Notes: generated by a model not told the origin, from the sequence alone. A stretch of 64,000 nt of DNA from Roseovarius confluentis (GCF_002917925.1 NZ_PPFE01000005.1:1-64000), one strand, 5' to 3'; shown: positions 47,534 to 57,549, counted from the stretch's first letter. A program made the numbers and translations.

Positions 47534-49587
47534 GGCGCCTCTCCCACGGAGATCAGGATATTGCCATGCGCGTCTCCCGCCGCCACGCAGCCCGGCTCTA
47601 TCAGCACGGTCGTGTCCATCTGCGCCACGATGCCCGGCCCCTGCAGCCGGAATTCCAAAGGCAGGTGATCGCGCCAATAGATCGGCGTCTCGTGCCAGTC
47701 GTCCTCGAACCGCACGCGCCGCGATCCCTGCCGGGCCTCTTCCAGCGTCGCCTTCCGCCCCGCCGGGTCGACAAGCACCGACAAATCCAGCGGCGCCCGC
47801 TCTCCGATGACAGAGCAATTCGCGTTCACCACATGCGCCCGGATTTCGGGCAGCCGCACCTTGAAGCGCGCAAAATAGACATCCTCGAACAACGACTGAA
47901 GCTCCTCCGGCATCACGTCCGGCCGCTCCAGCGGCACGCGCAACAGGTGCGTCTGCCCGGCAAACTGCATGTCCACGCTATAGACATGCCGCACCCCGGT
48001 CATCGCCACGCGCTCGCGGTCCAGCATCGCCTTGCCCGCCGCCGCCTGCCCGGCGAAGACCGCCGCCAGTTCGCCCGCCTCCAGCGCATGCACGGGCCGG
48101 TTCACCGTCTGCACGAAGTCGTGCCGCAGGTCGGCCACCACGCAGCCCAGCGCGTTGGTGATCCCCGGCCGGGCCGGCACCAGCACACGCGGCACGCCCA
48201 ACTCCCGCGCCAGCGCGCAAGCATGCAGCGGCCCCGCTCCACCAAAGGCAAACAGGGCAAAATCCCTGGGGTCCGCCCCCAGCGACAGCGACACCATGCG
48301 AATGGCCCCCGCCATCTTCGTATTCGCCATCCGGATCACCGCCAGCGCCGCCTCGGTCACGTCCAGCCCCAGCGGCTCGGCCAGGTCCCGGGCAAAAGCC
48401 TGCGCCACGTCGCCTGCCGCGACCGCGCCGGTCTTGGCCAGCCTGGCCGCATCCAGCCGCCCCAGGATCAGGTTCGCGTCCGAGATCGTGGGCCGTGTCC
48501 CGCCCCGCCCGTAGCAGATTGGCCCCGGGTCGGCCCCGGCACTCTCCGGCCCCACATCCACCAATCCAGCGGCGTTCACCTTCGCGATGGACCCGCCGCC
48601 GGCCCCTACCGTGCGCACATCCACCATCGGCACGTGGATCGGCATCGCGTACTCGATCTCGATCTCGTTCGACACCGGCGGCTCCGCCCCCCGGATCAGC
48701 GCCACGTCGGTCGAGGTGCCGCCCATGTCATAGGTGATAAGGTTCACCAACCCGGCCTGCCGACCCGTATAAGCCGCCGCCATCACGCCCGAGGCCGGCC
48801 CCGACATCACCGTCTTCGCCGCCTCCCGCGCCACCAGCCGCGCCGACACCATGCCGCCATTCCCGTTCATCACCAGAACGTCGCGGTCGTATCCGCCCTC
48901 CGACAGGCTGTCGGTCAAACGCTTCAGGTAGCGGTCGAGGATCGGCTGCACGCTGGCATTCACCGCCGCCGTCACGCCGCGTTCGTATTCCCGGCTTTCC
49001 TGCAAGATCGCATGGCCCAGGGTGATGTGCCCGTTGGGCCAAACCTCGGCGATGATCTCCCCGGCGCGAAGCTCATGCGCCGGGTTGGCATAGGCATGCA
49101 GGAAATGCACCACCACCGCCTCGCACCCCTCGGCCAGCAAACGCGCCGCCGCCGTCCGCACCGCATCCTCGTCCAGCGGCACGACGACGTCTCCAGCGGC
49201 ATCCACCCGCTCGGGCACCTCGATCCGCAGGTCGCGCGGGATGATCGGGGTGAACTGCCCCGTCATGCCATAGGCTTGCGGCCGTGTCCGCCGCCCCAGT
49301 TCCAGCACGTCACGAAAGCCTTGCGTGGTGATCAGCCCGGTCCGGCTCAGCTTGCGTTCCAGCACCGCGTTCGTCGTCGTGGTGGTGCCATGCACGATCA
49401 GGTCGATCGCCGCCAGCTCGGCCTCGGCCGCCGCCAGCGCATCCATCACGCCGAAGGCCTGGTTCTCCACCGTGGTCGGCACCTTGGCCAACCGCACCTT
49501 GCCGCTGGCAGGATCAAGCTGCACGAGGTCGGTGAACGTCCCGCCCACGTCGATCCCCACGATCGTGCCATTCTGCCGGTTTGTCAT
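47530..49587 (-). CDS. hyuA: Hydantoinase/oxoprolinase A-type subunit (ATPase fold)
   Basis: 685 aa from ATG 49587. Actin/HSP70-like: GIDVGGTFTDLVQLDP (about residues 11-26), VHGTTTTTNAVLERK (about 65-79), TYDMGGTSTDVALI (about 289-302), and FGGAGPLHACALARELG (about 456-472). The ATP-binding partner of HyuB. A transporter or racemase gene is not adjacent, so the substrate is open. Confidence 0.93.
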   Translation of the reverse strand: MTNRQNGTIVGIDVGGTFTDLVQLDPASGKVRLAKVPTTVENQAFGVMDALAAAEAELAAIDLIVHGTTTTTNAVLERKLSRTGLITTQGFRDVLELGRRTRPQAYGMTGQFTPIIPRDLRIEVPERVDAAGDVVVPLDEDAVRTAAARLLAEGCEAVVVHFLHAYANPAHELRAGEIIAEVWPNGHITLGHAILQESREYERGVTAAVNASVQPILDRYLKRLTDSLSEGGYDRDVLVMNGNGGMVSARLVAREAAKTVMSGPASGVMAAAYTGRQAGLVNLITYDMGGTSTDVALIRGAEPPVSNEIEIEYAMPIHVPMVDVRTVGAGGGSIAKVNAAGLVDVGPESAGADPGPICYGRGGTRPTISDANLILGRLDAARLAKTGAVAAGDVAQAFARDLAEPLGLDVTEAALAVIRMANTKMAGAIRMVSLSLGADPRDFALFAFGGAGPLHACALARELGVPRVLVPARPGITNALGCVVADLRHDFVQTVNRPVHALEAGELAAVFAGQAAAGKAMLDRERVAMTGVRHVYSVDMQFAGQTHLLRVPLERPDVMPEELQSLFEDVYFARFKVRLPEIRAHVVNANCSVIGERAPLDLSVLVDPAGRKATLEEARQGSRRVRFEDDWHETPIYWRDHLPLEFRLQGPGIVAQMDTTVLIEPGCVAAGDAHGNILISVGEAP

Positions 49588-49762
49588 CGTCGTCCCTTGC
49601 CTGCACCCAAAGCGACCGTCCGCGAGGGGTCGGTAAAAGTCAATCTCGGGGAGAGACCCCGCATCTTTCCCCAAACAAATCGTCACACTCTGTAAATAAC
49701 CTGTGCTAATGAAAATTCCGGCAGAGGCGGCAACAGCCTCGTTATGAAAAGAGGACACTGAT

Positions 49763-50194
49763 ATGCTAAGCGAATTCAAAGACTTCATCGCCCGCGGCAA
49801 TGTCATGGATATGGCCGTCGGCATCATCATCGGCGCGGCCTTCACCGCCATCGTCTCGTCCATGGTCGCCGACCTAATCAATCCGATCATCGGGCTCGTG
49901 ACCGGCGGGCTGGACTTCACCAACAACTACACCGTCCTTTCGGGCGACGTGGCCGAAGGCGCCTCGCTGGAAGCCGCGCGCGAGGCCGGTGCCGCCGTCT
50001 TCGCCTGGGGCGCGTTCGTCATGGCCGTGATCAACTTCCTGATCATCGCCTTCGTCGTGTTCATGCTGGTGCGCTACGTGAACAAGGTGAAGGACGCCGC
50101 CTTCAAGAAAAAGGAAGAAGCCCCCGAAGAGGCCCCCGGCCCCAACGAGATCGACCTGCTCGTGGAAATCCGCGACGCGCTGAAGGCCCGCTAA
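49763..50194 (+). CDS. mscL: Large-conductance mechanosensitive channel MscL
   Basis: 143 aa, usual size. The N-terminal amphipathic helix and first helix ([30 protein letters not shown]) and the ALVRPIIGL-type [10 protein letters not shown] are typical; the second helix is at about residues 80-105, then a charged tail with the cytoplasmic bundle [12 protein letters not shown]. Opens under membrane tension to release solutes. Ribosome site AGAGGA precedes the ATG. Confidence 0.97.
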   Translation: MLSEFKDFIARGNVMDMAVGIIIGAAFTAIVSSMVADLINPIIGLVTGGLDFTNNYTVLSGDVAEGASLEAAREAGAAVFAWGAFVMAVINFLIIAFVVFMLVRYVNKVKDAAFKKKEEAPEEAPGPNEIDLLVEIRDALKAR

Positions 50195-50220
50195 GGCCAC
50201 ACCACCGCAACACAGCGTCT

Positions 50221-50246
50221 GGCGGGCTCTTGTAAAAGGGCTCGCC
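50221..50246 (+). terminator. Possible hairpin after mscL
   Basis: GGCGGGCTC (50221-50229) and GGGCTCGCC (50238-50246) pair over 9 bp with two G-T wobbles, loop TTGTAAAA. No T-tract. It lies 26 nt after the mscL stop. Confidence 0.3.
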
Positions 50247-50349
50247 TGCCGCAGCTCGGCACCCTGCCGCTCGCTGCGCGAATCCCTCTGGTCATCGCAC
50301 CGAACAGGCCTATGCTCCGCCGCAGAGTATCTCGTTCCAGGTTGCGGAA

Positions 50350-52131
50350 ATGTACGACATCATCGGGGCCAACGCCCCTGTCATCGCGCTTGTCATCCTC
50401 GCGCTTCTCTTCGTCGCCTTCACGCTTGAAAAATACCCGCCCGAAGTGACCGCCGCCGGCGCCGCCGCGCTCTTCATCATCCTCGGCCTCGTGCCCACGG
50501 ACGAGGTGATGGACGTCTTTTCCAGCTCCGCGCCCATCACCATTGCCGCGATGTTCGTGGTCTCCGGCGCTCTGGTGCGCACCGGCGTGCTGGATGCCAT
50601 CGCCGGTCTGGTGATCGGCCGGGCCAAGGACCGTCCACTTCTGGCCATCGGCATCTTCATCTTTGCCACCATCGCCGCCTCGGCCTTCATCAACAACACG
50701 CCGGTCGTGCTGGTGCTGATCCCCGTGGTCATGCGCCTGGCAAGCAGCCTCAACATCGCCGCCACGCGGCTGCTTATCCCGCTCTCCTATGCCGCCGTAC
50801 TTGGCGGCACCTGCACGCTCATCGGCACCTCGACCAACCTTCTGGTCGACGGCGTCGCGCGAGAGGCCGGGCTGGAGCCGTTCTCGATCTTCGAAATCGC
50901 CCCGGTCGGCATTGTCGTCGCCATCGTCGGCGGTGCGGCGATGGTGCTGCTGGGCCGCTTCCTGCTCCCCGACCGCCGATCAAAGGACGAGGCAGAGACC
51001 TCCGAGACCGCCTTTCTGTCCGAGATCACGGTGCTGGCCGACTCCCCCATGATCGGGATGCCCCTGTCCGAGATCGCCGATTTCCAGCGCAACAGCATCC
51101 GCGTCACCGGCCTGCGCCGGGGCAGCCAGATCGTGCGCCGGGACCTGCCCGATCAGGTCATCGCCCGTGGCGATGCCGTCATCCTGCTCGCCCCCACCTC
51201 CGAGATCCTGACCTTTTCGGAAACGCCCGGCCTTCGCGTCGGCCTGCGCCGCTCGGTCGAGCTTGACCCCGAGGCCGAAATCCGCGTGGCCGAGGCCATC
51301 GTCACCCCCTCGCGCCGCAGCACCGGGGTCCGCATCGCCGACCTCGCGCTAGGACGCCGGGCCGGAATGCGCGTGCTGGGCGCGTTCCGTGCCGGGCACA
51401 TCGCCGGCGCCGATCTGTCCGGCGTGCGCCTGCGTCCCGCCGACAAGCTGCTGCTCGAAGGCACCTCCGAAGGCTTCGAGGAGCTGCGCAAGTCCGGCGA
51501 TGTCGTCTCGGTCAGCGAACCGGGCGGGCGCGCCTTCCGCCGCAAGCAGGCCCCGGTTGCGATCCTGGCGCTCCTGGGCATCGTCGGCCTCGCCGCGTTC
51601 GAGGTCATGCCCATCGGCATCCTCGCCCTCGTGGGCGTCGCCGCCATCCTCGTGCTGCGCTGCATCGACAGTGACGAGGCGTGGTCCTCCATCGACGGCT
51701 CGATCCTCGTGCTGATCTTCGCCATGCTGATCGTCGGCGCCGGGCTGGACCATACCGGCGCGGTGGAACTGCTCGTTGCCGCGCTCACGCCCTGGCTCGA
51801 GGGCATGCCACCCTTCCTGACCCTGCTGGCGATCTACGCGGTCGGCTCGATCCTGACCGAGGTGGTGACCAACAACGCCGTCGCCGTGATCTTCACACCC
51901 ATCGTCGTGGCACTGGCCAGCCAGCTGGGAGTCGATCCCCGGGCCTTTGTCGTCGCCGTCATGTTCTCCGCCAGCGCCAGCTTCGCCACGCCCATCGGGT
52001 ACCAGACCAACACGCTGGTCTACGGCGCGGGCAATTATCGATTCACCGATTTTCTCAAGGTCGGCGTGCCGATGAACATCATCGTCGGCCTGACGGCCAG
52101 TTTCGCGATCAGCATTTTCTTCCCACTCTGA
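50350..52131 (+). CDS. SLC13-type anion transporter with two RCK_C domains
   Basis: 593 aa. N-terminal helices (about residues 8-200) with INNTPVVLVLIPVV and GGTCTLIGTSTNLLVDG, the DASS-like transport motif; two TrkA-C/RCK_C cytosolic domains follow (about 215-295 and 300-385), then a second helical block (about 400-590) with TNNAVAVIFTPI and ATPIGYQTNTLVY. This layout belongs to the SLC13/CitT-like family with regulatory RCK domains; probable substrate sulfate or a dicarboxylate, not decided here. Confidence 0.9.
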   Translation: MYDIIGANAPVIALVILALLFVAFTLEKYPPEVTAAGAAALFIILGLVPTDEVMDVFSSSAPITIAAMFVVSGALVRTGVLDAIAGLVIGRAKDRPLLAIGIFIFATIAASAFINNTPVVLVLIPVVMRLASSLNIAATRLLIPLSYAAVLGGTCTLIGTSTNLLVDGVAREAGLEPFSIFEIAPVGIVVAIVGGAAMVLLGRFLLPDRRSKDEAETSETAFLSEITVLADSPMIGMPLSEIADFQRNSIRVTGLRRGSQIVRRDLPDQVIARGDAVILLAPTSEILTFSETPGLRVGLRRSVELDPEAEIRVAEAIVTPSRRSTGVRIADLALGRRAGMRVLGAFRAGHIAGADLSGVRLRPADKLLLEGTSEGFEELRKSGDVVSVSEPGGRAFRRKQAPVAILALLGIVGLAAFEVMPIGILALVGVAAILVLRCIDSDEAWSSIDGSILVLIFAMLIVGAGLDHTGAVELLVAALTPWLEGMPPFLTLLAIYAVGSILTEVVTNNAVAVIFTPIVVALASQLGVDPRAFVVAVMFSASASFATPIGYQTNTLVYGAGNYRFTDFLKVGVPMNIIVGLTASFAISIFFPL

Positions 52132-52137
52132 AGCAGG

Positions 52138-54231
52138 CTACTCCGCCGCGACCTTGATCACCGGCTCCATCTCGGCCAGCTTCACCTCGGCCAGATGACA
52201 TTTTAGCTGGTGACCGTCATCCAGCGTTCGCATCGGCGGCACCTCGACCTCGCACAGACCCGCCGGCACCTGGGATTTCCACCGGCACCGCGTCTGGAAC
52301 GGACAGCCCGAGGGCGGATTCATCGCCGACGGCACGTCGCCTTCCAGCACGATATGCGTCTTCTCGACGCTGGTATCGGCAATCGGCACAGCCGACAGCA
52401 ACGCCTCGGTGTAGGGATGATAGGGCGGCGCAAAGACCTGCTCGGTCGTGCCCAGTTCCACCACGTGCCCCAGGTACATCACCATCACCCGGTCGCTCAG
52501 GTAGCGCACGATGCTCAGGTCGTGGCTGATGAACAGAAGCGTCGTCTTCTTCTCGCGCTGTATCTCCATCAGCAGGTCCGTCACCGCCGCCTGCACGCTG
52601 ACATCCAGCGCCGACACCGGCTCGTCCGCCACCACGATCCGCGCGCCCCCGGCAAAGGCCCGCGCAATCCCCACGCGCTGCTTCTGCCCGCCGGACAGCT
52701 GCCGGGGCATCCGGTCTGCAAATTCACGCGGCAGTTTCACAAGGTCCAGCAGTCGCATCAATTCCGCCCGCCGCTCGGCATCGTTTTTGCCCACGCCAAA
52801 TACTTCGAGCGCGCGGATGATCTGCCGCCCCACGGTCATCGACGGGTTCAGCGTATCGAACGGGTTCTGAAACACCATCTGGATATCGGCCACCGTCTTG
52901 GTGTCCCGCCTCTCGATCCGCGTGCGCTCGATATTGCGATTGTCCAGCAGGATCTGTCCGTCCGTCGCCGTCTCCAGCCCCATAAGTACCTTGGCAAAGG
53001 TCGACTTCCCACAGCCCGACTCGCCCACGATGGCCAGCGTCTCGCTCTCCCGTGCCTCGAAACTCAGGGTCTCGTTCGCCTTCACGACCTTGGTGTCGCC
53101 GCCTGTTCCGAACAGCGCGTTCGCCGCCACCTCGTAGTATTTCTTGAGCTTGTCCATTTTCAGCACGACCTCGCCCTTCTCGGTCGCCTCGGTCGTCACG
53201 CTGGCCTTCACCGGCGCGGTCCAGTCGATCTCCTCGAACCGCAGACAGCGCGACGCATGGCGCTCGTCCCCCGGCACGGGCGACATCGGAACGCCCTCCG
53301 CCCGGTTGCAGCGCCCCTCCTTGAAATAATCGCAACGCGGGCCGAAGTTGCACCCCTGCGGCCGCTCGTGCGGCAGGGGAAAGTTCCCCGGAATGGCCAC
53401 CAGCGGACGCGCGTTCTTGTTCGCCCCGGGCAGCGGGATCGACCGGAACAGCGCCTGCGTATAGGGATGCCGCATCTTGTCGAAGACGTCCCGGATGCTG
53501 CCCGTCTCCACCGCTTCGCCGGAATACATCACGCAGATCCGGTCGCAGGTTTCCAGCACCAGCCCTAGGTTGTGGCTGATGAACAGCATCGACGTGCCGT
53601 ATTTCTTGCCGAGGTCCTTCACCAGCTCGACCACGGCGGCCTCCACGGTAACATCCAGCGCCGTCGTCGGCTCGTCGAGGATCAGCAGCGACGGCTTGGA
53701 CATCAGCGCCATCGCGATCACGATCCGCTGCTGCTGCCCGCCCGACAACTGGTGCGGAAAGGATTTCAGGATGCGCTCTGGATCGGGCAGTTTCACGTCC
53801 CGCACCACGTCCAGCGCGCGCTGCCACGCTTCCGTCTCGCCGATTCCCTCGTGGATCATCGGCACCTCGATCAGCTGCTTGCCGATTTTCATCGCCGGAT
53901 TCAGGCTGGCCATCGGCTCCTGGTAGATCATCGCGATCTCGTTGCCGCGAATATCGCGCAACTCCTTGGCGCTCATCTGGCTCAGGTCGCGCCCCTTGAA
54001 CTTGATCGTGCCGCCCACGATCCGTCCGTTCACACCCAGATCCTGCATCACGCCCAGCGCGACCGTGGACTTTCCGCAACCGCTCTCGCCCACCAGCCCC
54101 ACAGCCTCGCCCGGCTGCACAGAGACCGAGAAATCCATCACCGCAGGAATTTCCCGCAGCCGCGTGAAGAAGGAAATCGACAGGCTGTCGATCTCCAAAA
54201 TGGGTCCGTCATGCGCTTGCAGTTTCGACAT
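52138..54231 (-). CDS. Dipeptide/oligopeptide-type ABC ATPase, two fused ATPase domains
   Basis: 697 aa, a fusion of an OppD-like and an OppF-like subunit. Each half has its own Walker A (GESGCGKST), signature (LSGGQQQR in the first, LSGGQKQR in the second) and Walker B. Each half ends with the Cys-rich oligopeptide_HPY motif (CNFGPRCDYFKEGRC and CPFQTRC...). Typical of peptide or nickel ABC importers. Last gene of the permease operon; a dispersed palindrome occupies the gap before it. Confidence 0.93.
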   Translation of the reverse strand: MSKLQAHDGPILEIDSLSISFFTRLREIPAVMDFSVSVQPGEAVGLVGESGCGKSTVALGVMQDLGVNGRIVGGTIKFKGRDLSQMSAKELRDIRGNEIAMIYQEPMASLNPAMKIGKQLIEVPMIHEGIGETEAWQRALDVVRDVKLPDPERILKSFPHQLSGGQQQRIVIAMALMSKPSLLILDEPTTALDVTVEAAVVELVKDLGKKYGTSMLFISHNLGLVLETCDRICVMYSGEAVETGSIRDVFDKMRHPYTQALFRSIPLPGANKNARPLVAIPGNFPLPHERPQGCNFGPRCDYFKEGRCNRAEGVPMSPVPGDERHASRCLRFEEIDWTAPVKASVTTEATEKGEVVLKMDKLKKYYEVAANALFGTGGDTKVVKANETLSFEARESETLAIVGESGCGKSTFAKVLMGLETATDGQILLDNRNIERTRIERRDTKTVADIQMVFQNPFDTLNPSMTVGRQIIRALEVFGVGKNDAERRAELMRLLDLVKLPREFADRMPRQLSGGQKQRVGIARAFAGGARIVVADEPVSALDVSVQAAVTDLLMEIQREKKTTLLFISHDLSIVRYLSDRVMVMYLGHVVELGTTEQVFAPPYHPYTEALLSAVPIADTSVEKTHIVLEGDVPSAMNPPSGCPFQTRCRWKSQVPAGLCEVEVPPMRTLDDGHQLKCHLAEVKLAEMEPVIKVAAE

Positions 54232-54254
54232 CTCTCATGTCCCTCTCGAAATCC

Positions 54255-54314
54255 CGTCCCGGGCCTGCCCCGAGACCTCGCCACCAGAGGCCCCGGATCG
54301 GGGTCCGGGGCGGG
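54255..54314 (-). repeat. Dispersed double-palindrome repeat, copy 2
   Basis: The reverse complement of this 60-bp stretch aligns with 7107-7170: same flanking CCCGCCCCGG and GGCCCGGGACG-type ends, the same CCTCT...GAGG bridge, and substitutions mostly in loops. Sits between a permease gene and the ATPase gene of an ABC operon, so it would be transcribed and could form two strong hairpins in the mRNA. Confidence 0.75.
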
Positions 54315-54321
54315 TTGGTCC

Positions 54322-55509
54322 CTAATCCCTCAAGCTCTCTTCCCGCAGCCCGTCCGCCAAGAAGTTCAGCCCCAGAACGAGGCTGAGCAGCGCCAGCGCA
54401 GGCGGAATGGCGATATGCAGGATATTGGCCGACAGCAGGCGCCGCCCGTCGATGATCATCTTGCCCCAGTCGGCGCTCTCGCTTTCCAGCCCCAGACCGA
54501 AGAAACCCAGCGTCCCCAGAAGGATCGTGGTGTACCCGATCCGCAGGCAGAAATCGACCAAGAGCGGCCCGCGCGCATTGGGCAGGATCTCCCACAGCAT
54601 GATGTACCACGGCCCCTCGCCCCGCGTCTGCGCGGCGGCCACGTAATCGCGCGTCTTGATGTCCAGCGCCAGCCCGCGCACGATCCGGAACACCGTGGGC
54701 GAGTTCACGAATACCACCGACACGAACACCACCAGCAGGTTGGGCGGAAAGCTGATGATCCCCGTCGGGTCCGCATCCCAAGCGATACCCAGGTACACCC
54801 ACGTCCCCATGACCAAGGTGATGCCAACGTAAAGGTTACGCTTAGACGCCTGCGTTCGGAACCGCGAATTCCACAGCACCGTCAGGAAAACGATTGGAAA
54901 GATGAACAATGTGCCCGCCATGATCCGCGGGATCAGCGTCTCTTTGATCTCGGGCGTCACAAGCAGGTAAAAGAGCAGGATCACCGGAAAGGCCAGAACC
55001 AGGTTCGCCAGGAAACTCAGCACCGTGTCGAACCGCCCGCCGTAATACCCGGCCGGCAGGCCCAGCGTGATCCCGACCATGAAGGCGAAGATCGTCGCGA
55101 ACGGCGCGATCAGCATCACCTTGATGCTGCCATCCACCACCCGGCTGAACACGTCGCGGCCCAGGTTGTCCCCGCCCAGCAGGTAATGCTCCCCCGCGTT
55201 CGGGTCCGGCTCGCCGATCAGCTTGCTATAGGGCTCGCCGGGCAGTGCCTTTTTCATCATCGCCGACTGGTCCAGCGGGTCATGCGTGCCCACCATGTCC
55301 AGCGCCCCGGCGAAGAACGCCGTGAACACCCAGAACAGCACCAGCGCCAGCCCGATCATCCCGATCACGCTGTCAAAAAGCTTGCCGTAAATGCCCAGCC
55401 TGCGCTTGAACACGAAGGAAACCACAAAGGTCACCGCCACCGCGATCAGCGGCGCCGCGAATTGCTGCACCATCTGCAAGAGGATCCCGCTCCAGCTCAA
55501 GGGGTCCAT
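54322..55509 (-). CDS. Peptide-type ABC transporter permease (DppC/OppC-like)
   Basis: 395 aa. Six or more helices; the C-terminal permease core contains the EAA segment TRGEGPWYIMLWEILPNARGPLLVD (about residues 302-326), and the characteristic LLGGDNLGRDVFSRVVDG (about 110-127) is the OppC family motif before the first core helix. Partner of the permease encoded upstream. Ends the membrane part of the importer. Confidence 0.93.
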   Translation of the reverse strand: MDPLSWSGILLQMVQQFAAPLIAVAVTFVVSFVFKRRLGIYGKLFDSVIGMIGLALVLFWVFTAFFAGALDMVGTHDPLDQSAMMKKALPGEPYSKLIGEPDPNAGEHYLLGGDNLGRDVFSRVVDGSIKVMLIAPFATIFAFMVGITLGLPAGYYGGRFDTVLSFLANLVLAFPVILLFYLLVTPEIKETLIPRIMAGTLFIFPIVFLTVLWNSRFRTQASKRNLYVGITLVMGTWVYLGIAWDADPTGIISFPPNLLVVFVSVVFVNSPTVFRIVRGLALDIKTRDYVAAAQTRGEGPWYIMLWEILPNARGPLLVDFCLRIGYTTILLGTLGFFGLGLESESADWGKMIIDGRRLLSANILHIAIPPALALLSLVLGLNFLADGLREESLRD

Positions 55510-55525
55510 GTCCGCTCTCCTCCCC

Positions 55526-56572
55526 TCAGCTGACCGAAATACGCGGGTTCAGGTAGACATACCCGATGTCCGAGATCAGCTGCGTCACCAGCACCACGAC
55601 GACCGAAACCACCGAGATTCCCAGCAAAAGTTCGATGTCATTGTTCCCCGCCGCCAACACCAGCGCCCAGCCGAAGCCCTTGTAGTTGAACAGCGTCTCG
55701 ACGATCACCACGCCGTTAAGCAGCCAGGGAAACTGCAACATGATCACCGTGAAAGGGGCGATCAGCGCGTTGCGCAACGCGTGTTTCATCACGATGTTGG
55801 GAAAGCTCACGCCTTTCAACCGCGCCGTTCGGATATATTGCGAGGTCATGACCTCGGCCATGCTGGCCCGCGTCATCCGCGCGATATACCCCATGCCGTA
55901 AACAGCGATGGTCAGCACCGGCAGAAAGAAATTCTCGAAGGTGATATTGTCCATCGCACTGGTCGCCGTGCCCTTGAACCACTTCAACCCCACGGCGGAA
56001 CTGGCGAAGACGGCGATGAACAGAACACCCGACACGTATTCCGGGGTCGCCGTCGTGCCGATCGAAAAGGTCGACAACGTCCGATCCAGTTTTGACCCTT
56101 CCCGCATCCCCGCCAACACCCCGAGGATCAGCGCCGAGGGCACCATCAGCAGCATCACCCAGAACATCAGGATGCCGGTCAGCGCCAGCTTCTCGCCGAT
56201 CACCACGTCCACGTCTTTCTTCAGACGGTTGGAATAGCCCCAGTTCCCCTGCAACACGCCGCAAAACGCCGGCGCCTGCTCTACGGGCTTCTCGGGCGTG
56301 GCGCATTTCGCCCGCACCTTCCCGTCCGTCCCTTCGATGACATACCCGGGCAGCACGCCCAGCCACTGGCCGTATTTCACCAGCGTCGGCTGCAAATACC
56401 CGTTGTTCTGAAGATAGCTTTCGACCTCGGCATCCGACATCCGCATGTTGCCCTCGGTCTTCGCCATCTTTTCCAGGTTCGGGTAAAGATTGGTCAGGAA
56501 GAAGACGATGAACGTCAGGCAAAGCGCCGTCAGAAGCATCACTCCGATACGGCGCAGGATAAATCGGCCCAT
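55526..56572 (-). CDS. Peptide-type ABC transporter permease (DppB/OppB-like)
   Basis: 348 aa from ATG 56572 (MGRFILRRIGVMLLTALCLTFIVFF). Helix 1 is at about residues 9-29; the C-terminal core has MTRASMAEVMTSQYIRTARLKGV (about 233-255), the OppB EAA loop. First gene of the transporter operon: no solute-binding protein gene is next to it. Confidence 0.92.
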   Translation of the reverse strand: MGRFILRRIGVMLLTALCLTFIVFFLTNLYPNLEKMAKTEGNMRMSDAEVESYLQNNGYLQPTLVKYGQWLGVLPGYVIEGTDGKVRAKCATPEKPVEQAPAFCGVLQGNWGYSNRLKKDVDVVIGEKLALTGILMFWVMLLMVPSALILGVLAGMREGSKLDRTLSTFSIGTTATPEYVSGVLFIAVFASSAVGLKWFKGTATSAMDNITFENFFLPVLTIAVYGMGYIARMTRASMAEVMTSQYIRTARLKGVSFPNIVMKHALRNALIAPFTVIMLQFPWLLNGVVIVETLFNYKGFGWALVLAAGNNDIELLLGISVVSVVVVLVTQLISDIGYVYLNPRISVS

Positions 56573-56683
56573 ATGGCGATGCCCCCGGCTGGCTCTACGG
56601 TTATTCTTGTTTGTATGACCATAGAGCCGCTGGGGCCAAGCCGCGCGGTCCAAAAGCGACCTCAGAAAGGTCGCAAAACGACA

Positions 56684-57379
56684 TTACGCCGTGTGCAGCA
56701 ACCGGGCCTCGCCACCGTACAGAAAGCAGCCCCGGTCGAACAGCGACAGGTCCACCGGGTTCGGCATCCTGAGATCGTCAAAGCCCGGCACGTCCCCGGT
56801 CTCGGCATCGAACCTCCGGTCTACCTGGGAAATCGCGGCGATAATGGCCCCGGTTGCTTGCGCATGGCGCTTCAGGTCCTCCAACTGTTCCTGCAACGGC
56901 GGATGCACCCGCTTCTGGTCCAGGAGCTGCAGGAAGTCGATCACGATCACGTCGCCCCGCCCCGCATCCCCCGTAGAGGCCAGGATATGCGCCGCGCATA
57001 TCTCGTCCGATGTATCCACGGTACATTCCGTGGCCTCGCCTTCATCCAGAAGCGCGGCAACGTCCCGGCGCGTGTAATCCAGCGTAAAGAACCACCCCCG
57101 CTGCCCGGCCCGCACCGCCTCCTGCGCCAGTTCAAGGCCCAGCCGCGTCTTGCCCTGCCCGGGCCGTGCCGCCAGCACAACCAGCGATCCGGGCGCGATC
57201 CCGGCCCGCACCTGCGCCGCCAGCGTCGCCACGGGCCGCGCCGCCATCATGTGGCTCCAGCTTCGGAACCCTTCGCGCACCGCAACCTCGTCCAGCGCCA
57301 CGTGCAACGGCACGGAGCGGTCCCGCGCCAGTTTCTTTGCGTCTCTCTTCAGTCTGAAAACAGGGGCACTCAGCCGCAT
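56684..57379 (-). CDS. Orphan DnaB-like RecA-fold ATPase
   Basis: 231 aa. Residues 5-47 (RLKRDAKKLARDRSVPLHVALDEVAVREGFRSWSHMMA pattern) resemble a short basic helical motif seen at the front of some glyoxalase-superfamily proteins. A RecA/DnaB-type domain follows: Walker A ARPGQGKT (71-78), FFTLDYTRRD (97-106), Walker B VIVIDFLQLLD (144-154), and an SQVDRRF (184-190) sensor-like motif. It lacks the DnaB N-terminal domain, so it is not the replicative helicase. Function unknown; its neighbours are a small unknown protein and an unrelated TetR gene. Confidence 0.8.
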   Translation of the reverse strand: MRLSAPVFRLKRDAKKLARDRSVPLHVALDEVAVREGFRSWSHMMAARPVATLAAQVRAGIAPGSLVVLAARPGQGKTRLGLELAQEAVRAGQRGWFFTLDYTRRDVAALLDEGEATECTVDTSDEICAAHILASTGDAGRGDVIVIDFLQLLDQKRVHPPLQEQLEDLKRHAQATGAIIAAISQVDRRFDAETGDVPGFDDLRMPNPVDLSLFDRGCFLYGGEARLLHTA

Positions 57380-57549
57380 GTCGTCTCTCCTCGCGGATGC
57401 GCCCCGTGCAGCCCTTCCTCATGCGCAAACGCATCCCGAAAAGTGTCGAAACTCAGCGGCCCTGCACCAAACATGCTGCCCCGATCGGAGGGAGGAGGCC
57501 CGGACCCGGCCCTTTTCCCACCGTATCCAGCCATGCGCCACCGATCAAC

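Noticed and set aside
47566-49695. A 709-codon plus-strand frame over hyuA
   Set aside because: His/Arg/Pro-rich antisense translation of hyuA; no recognisable domain.
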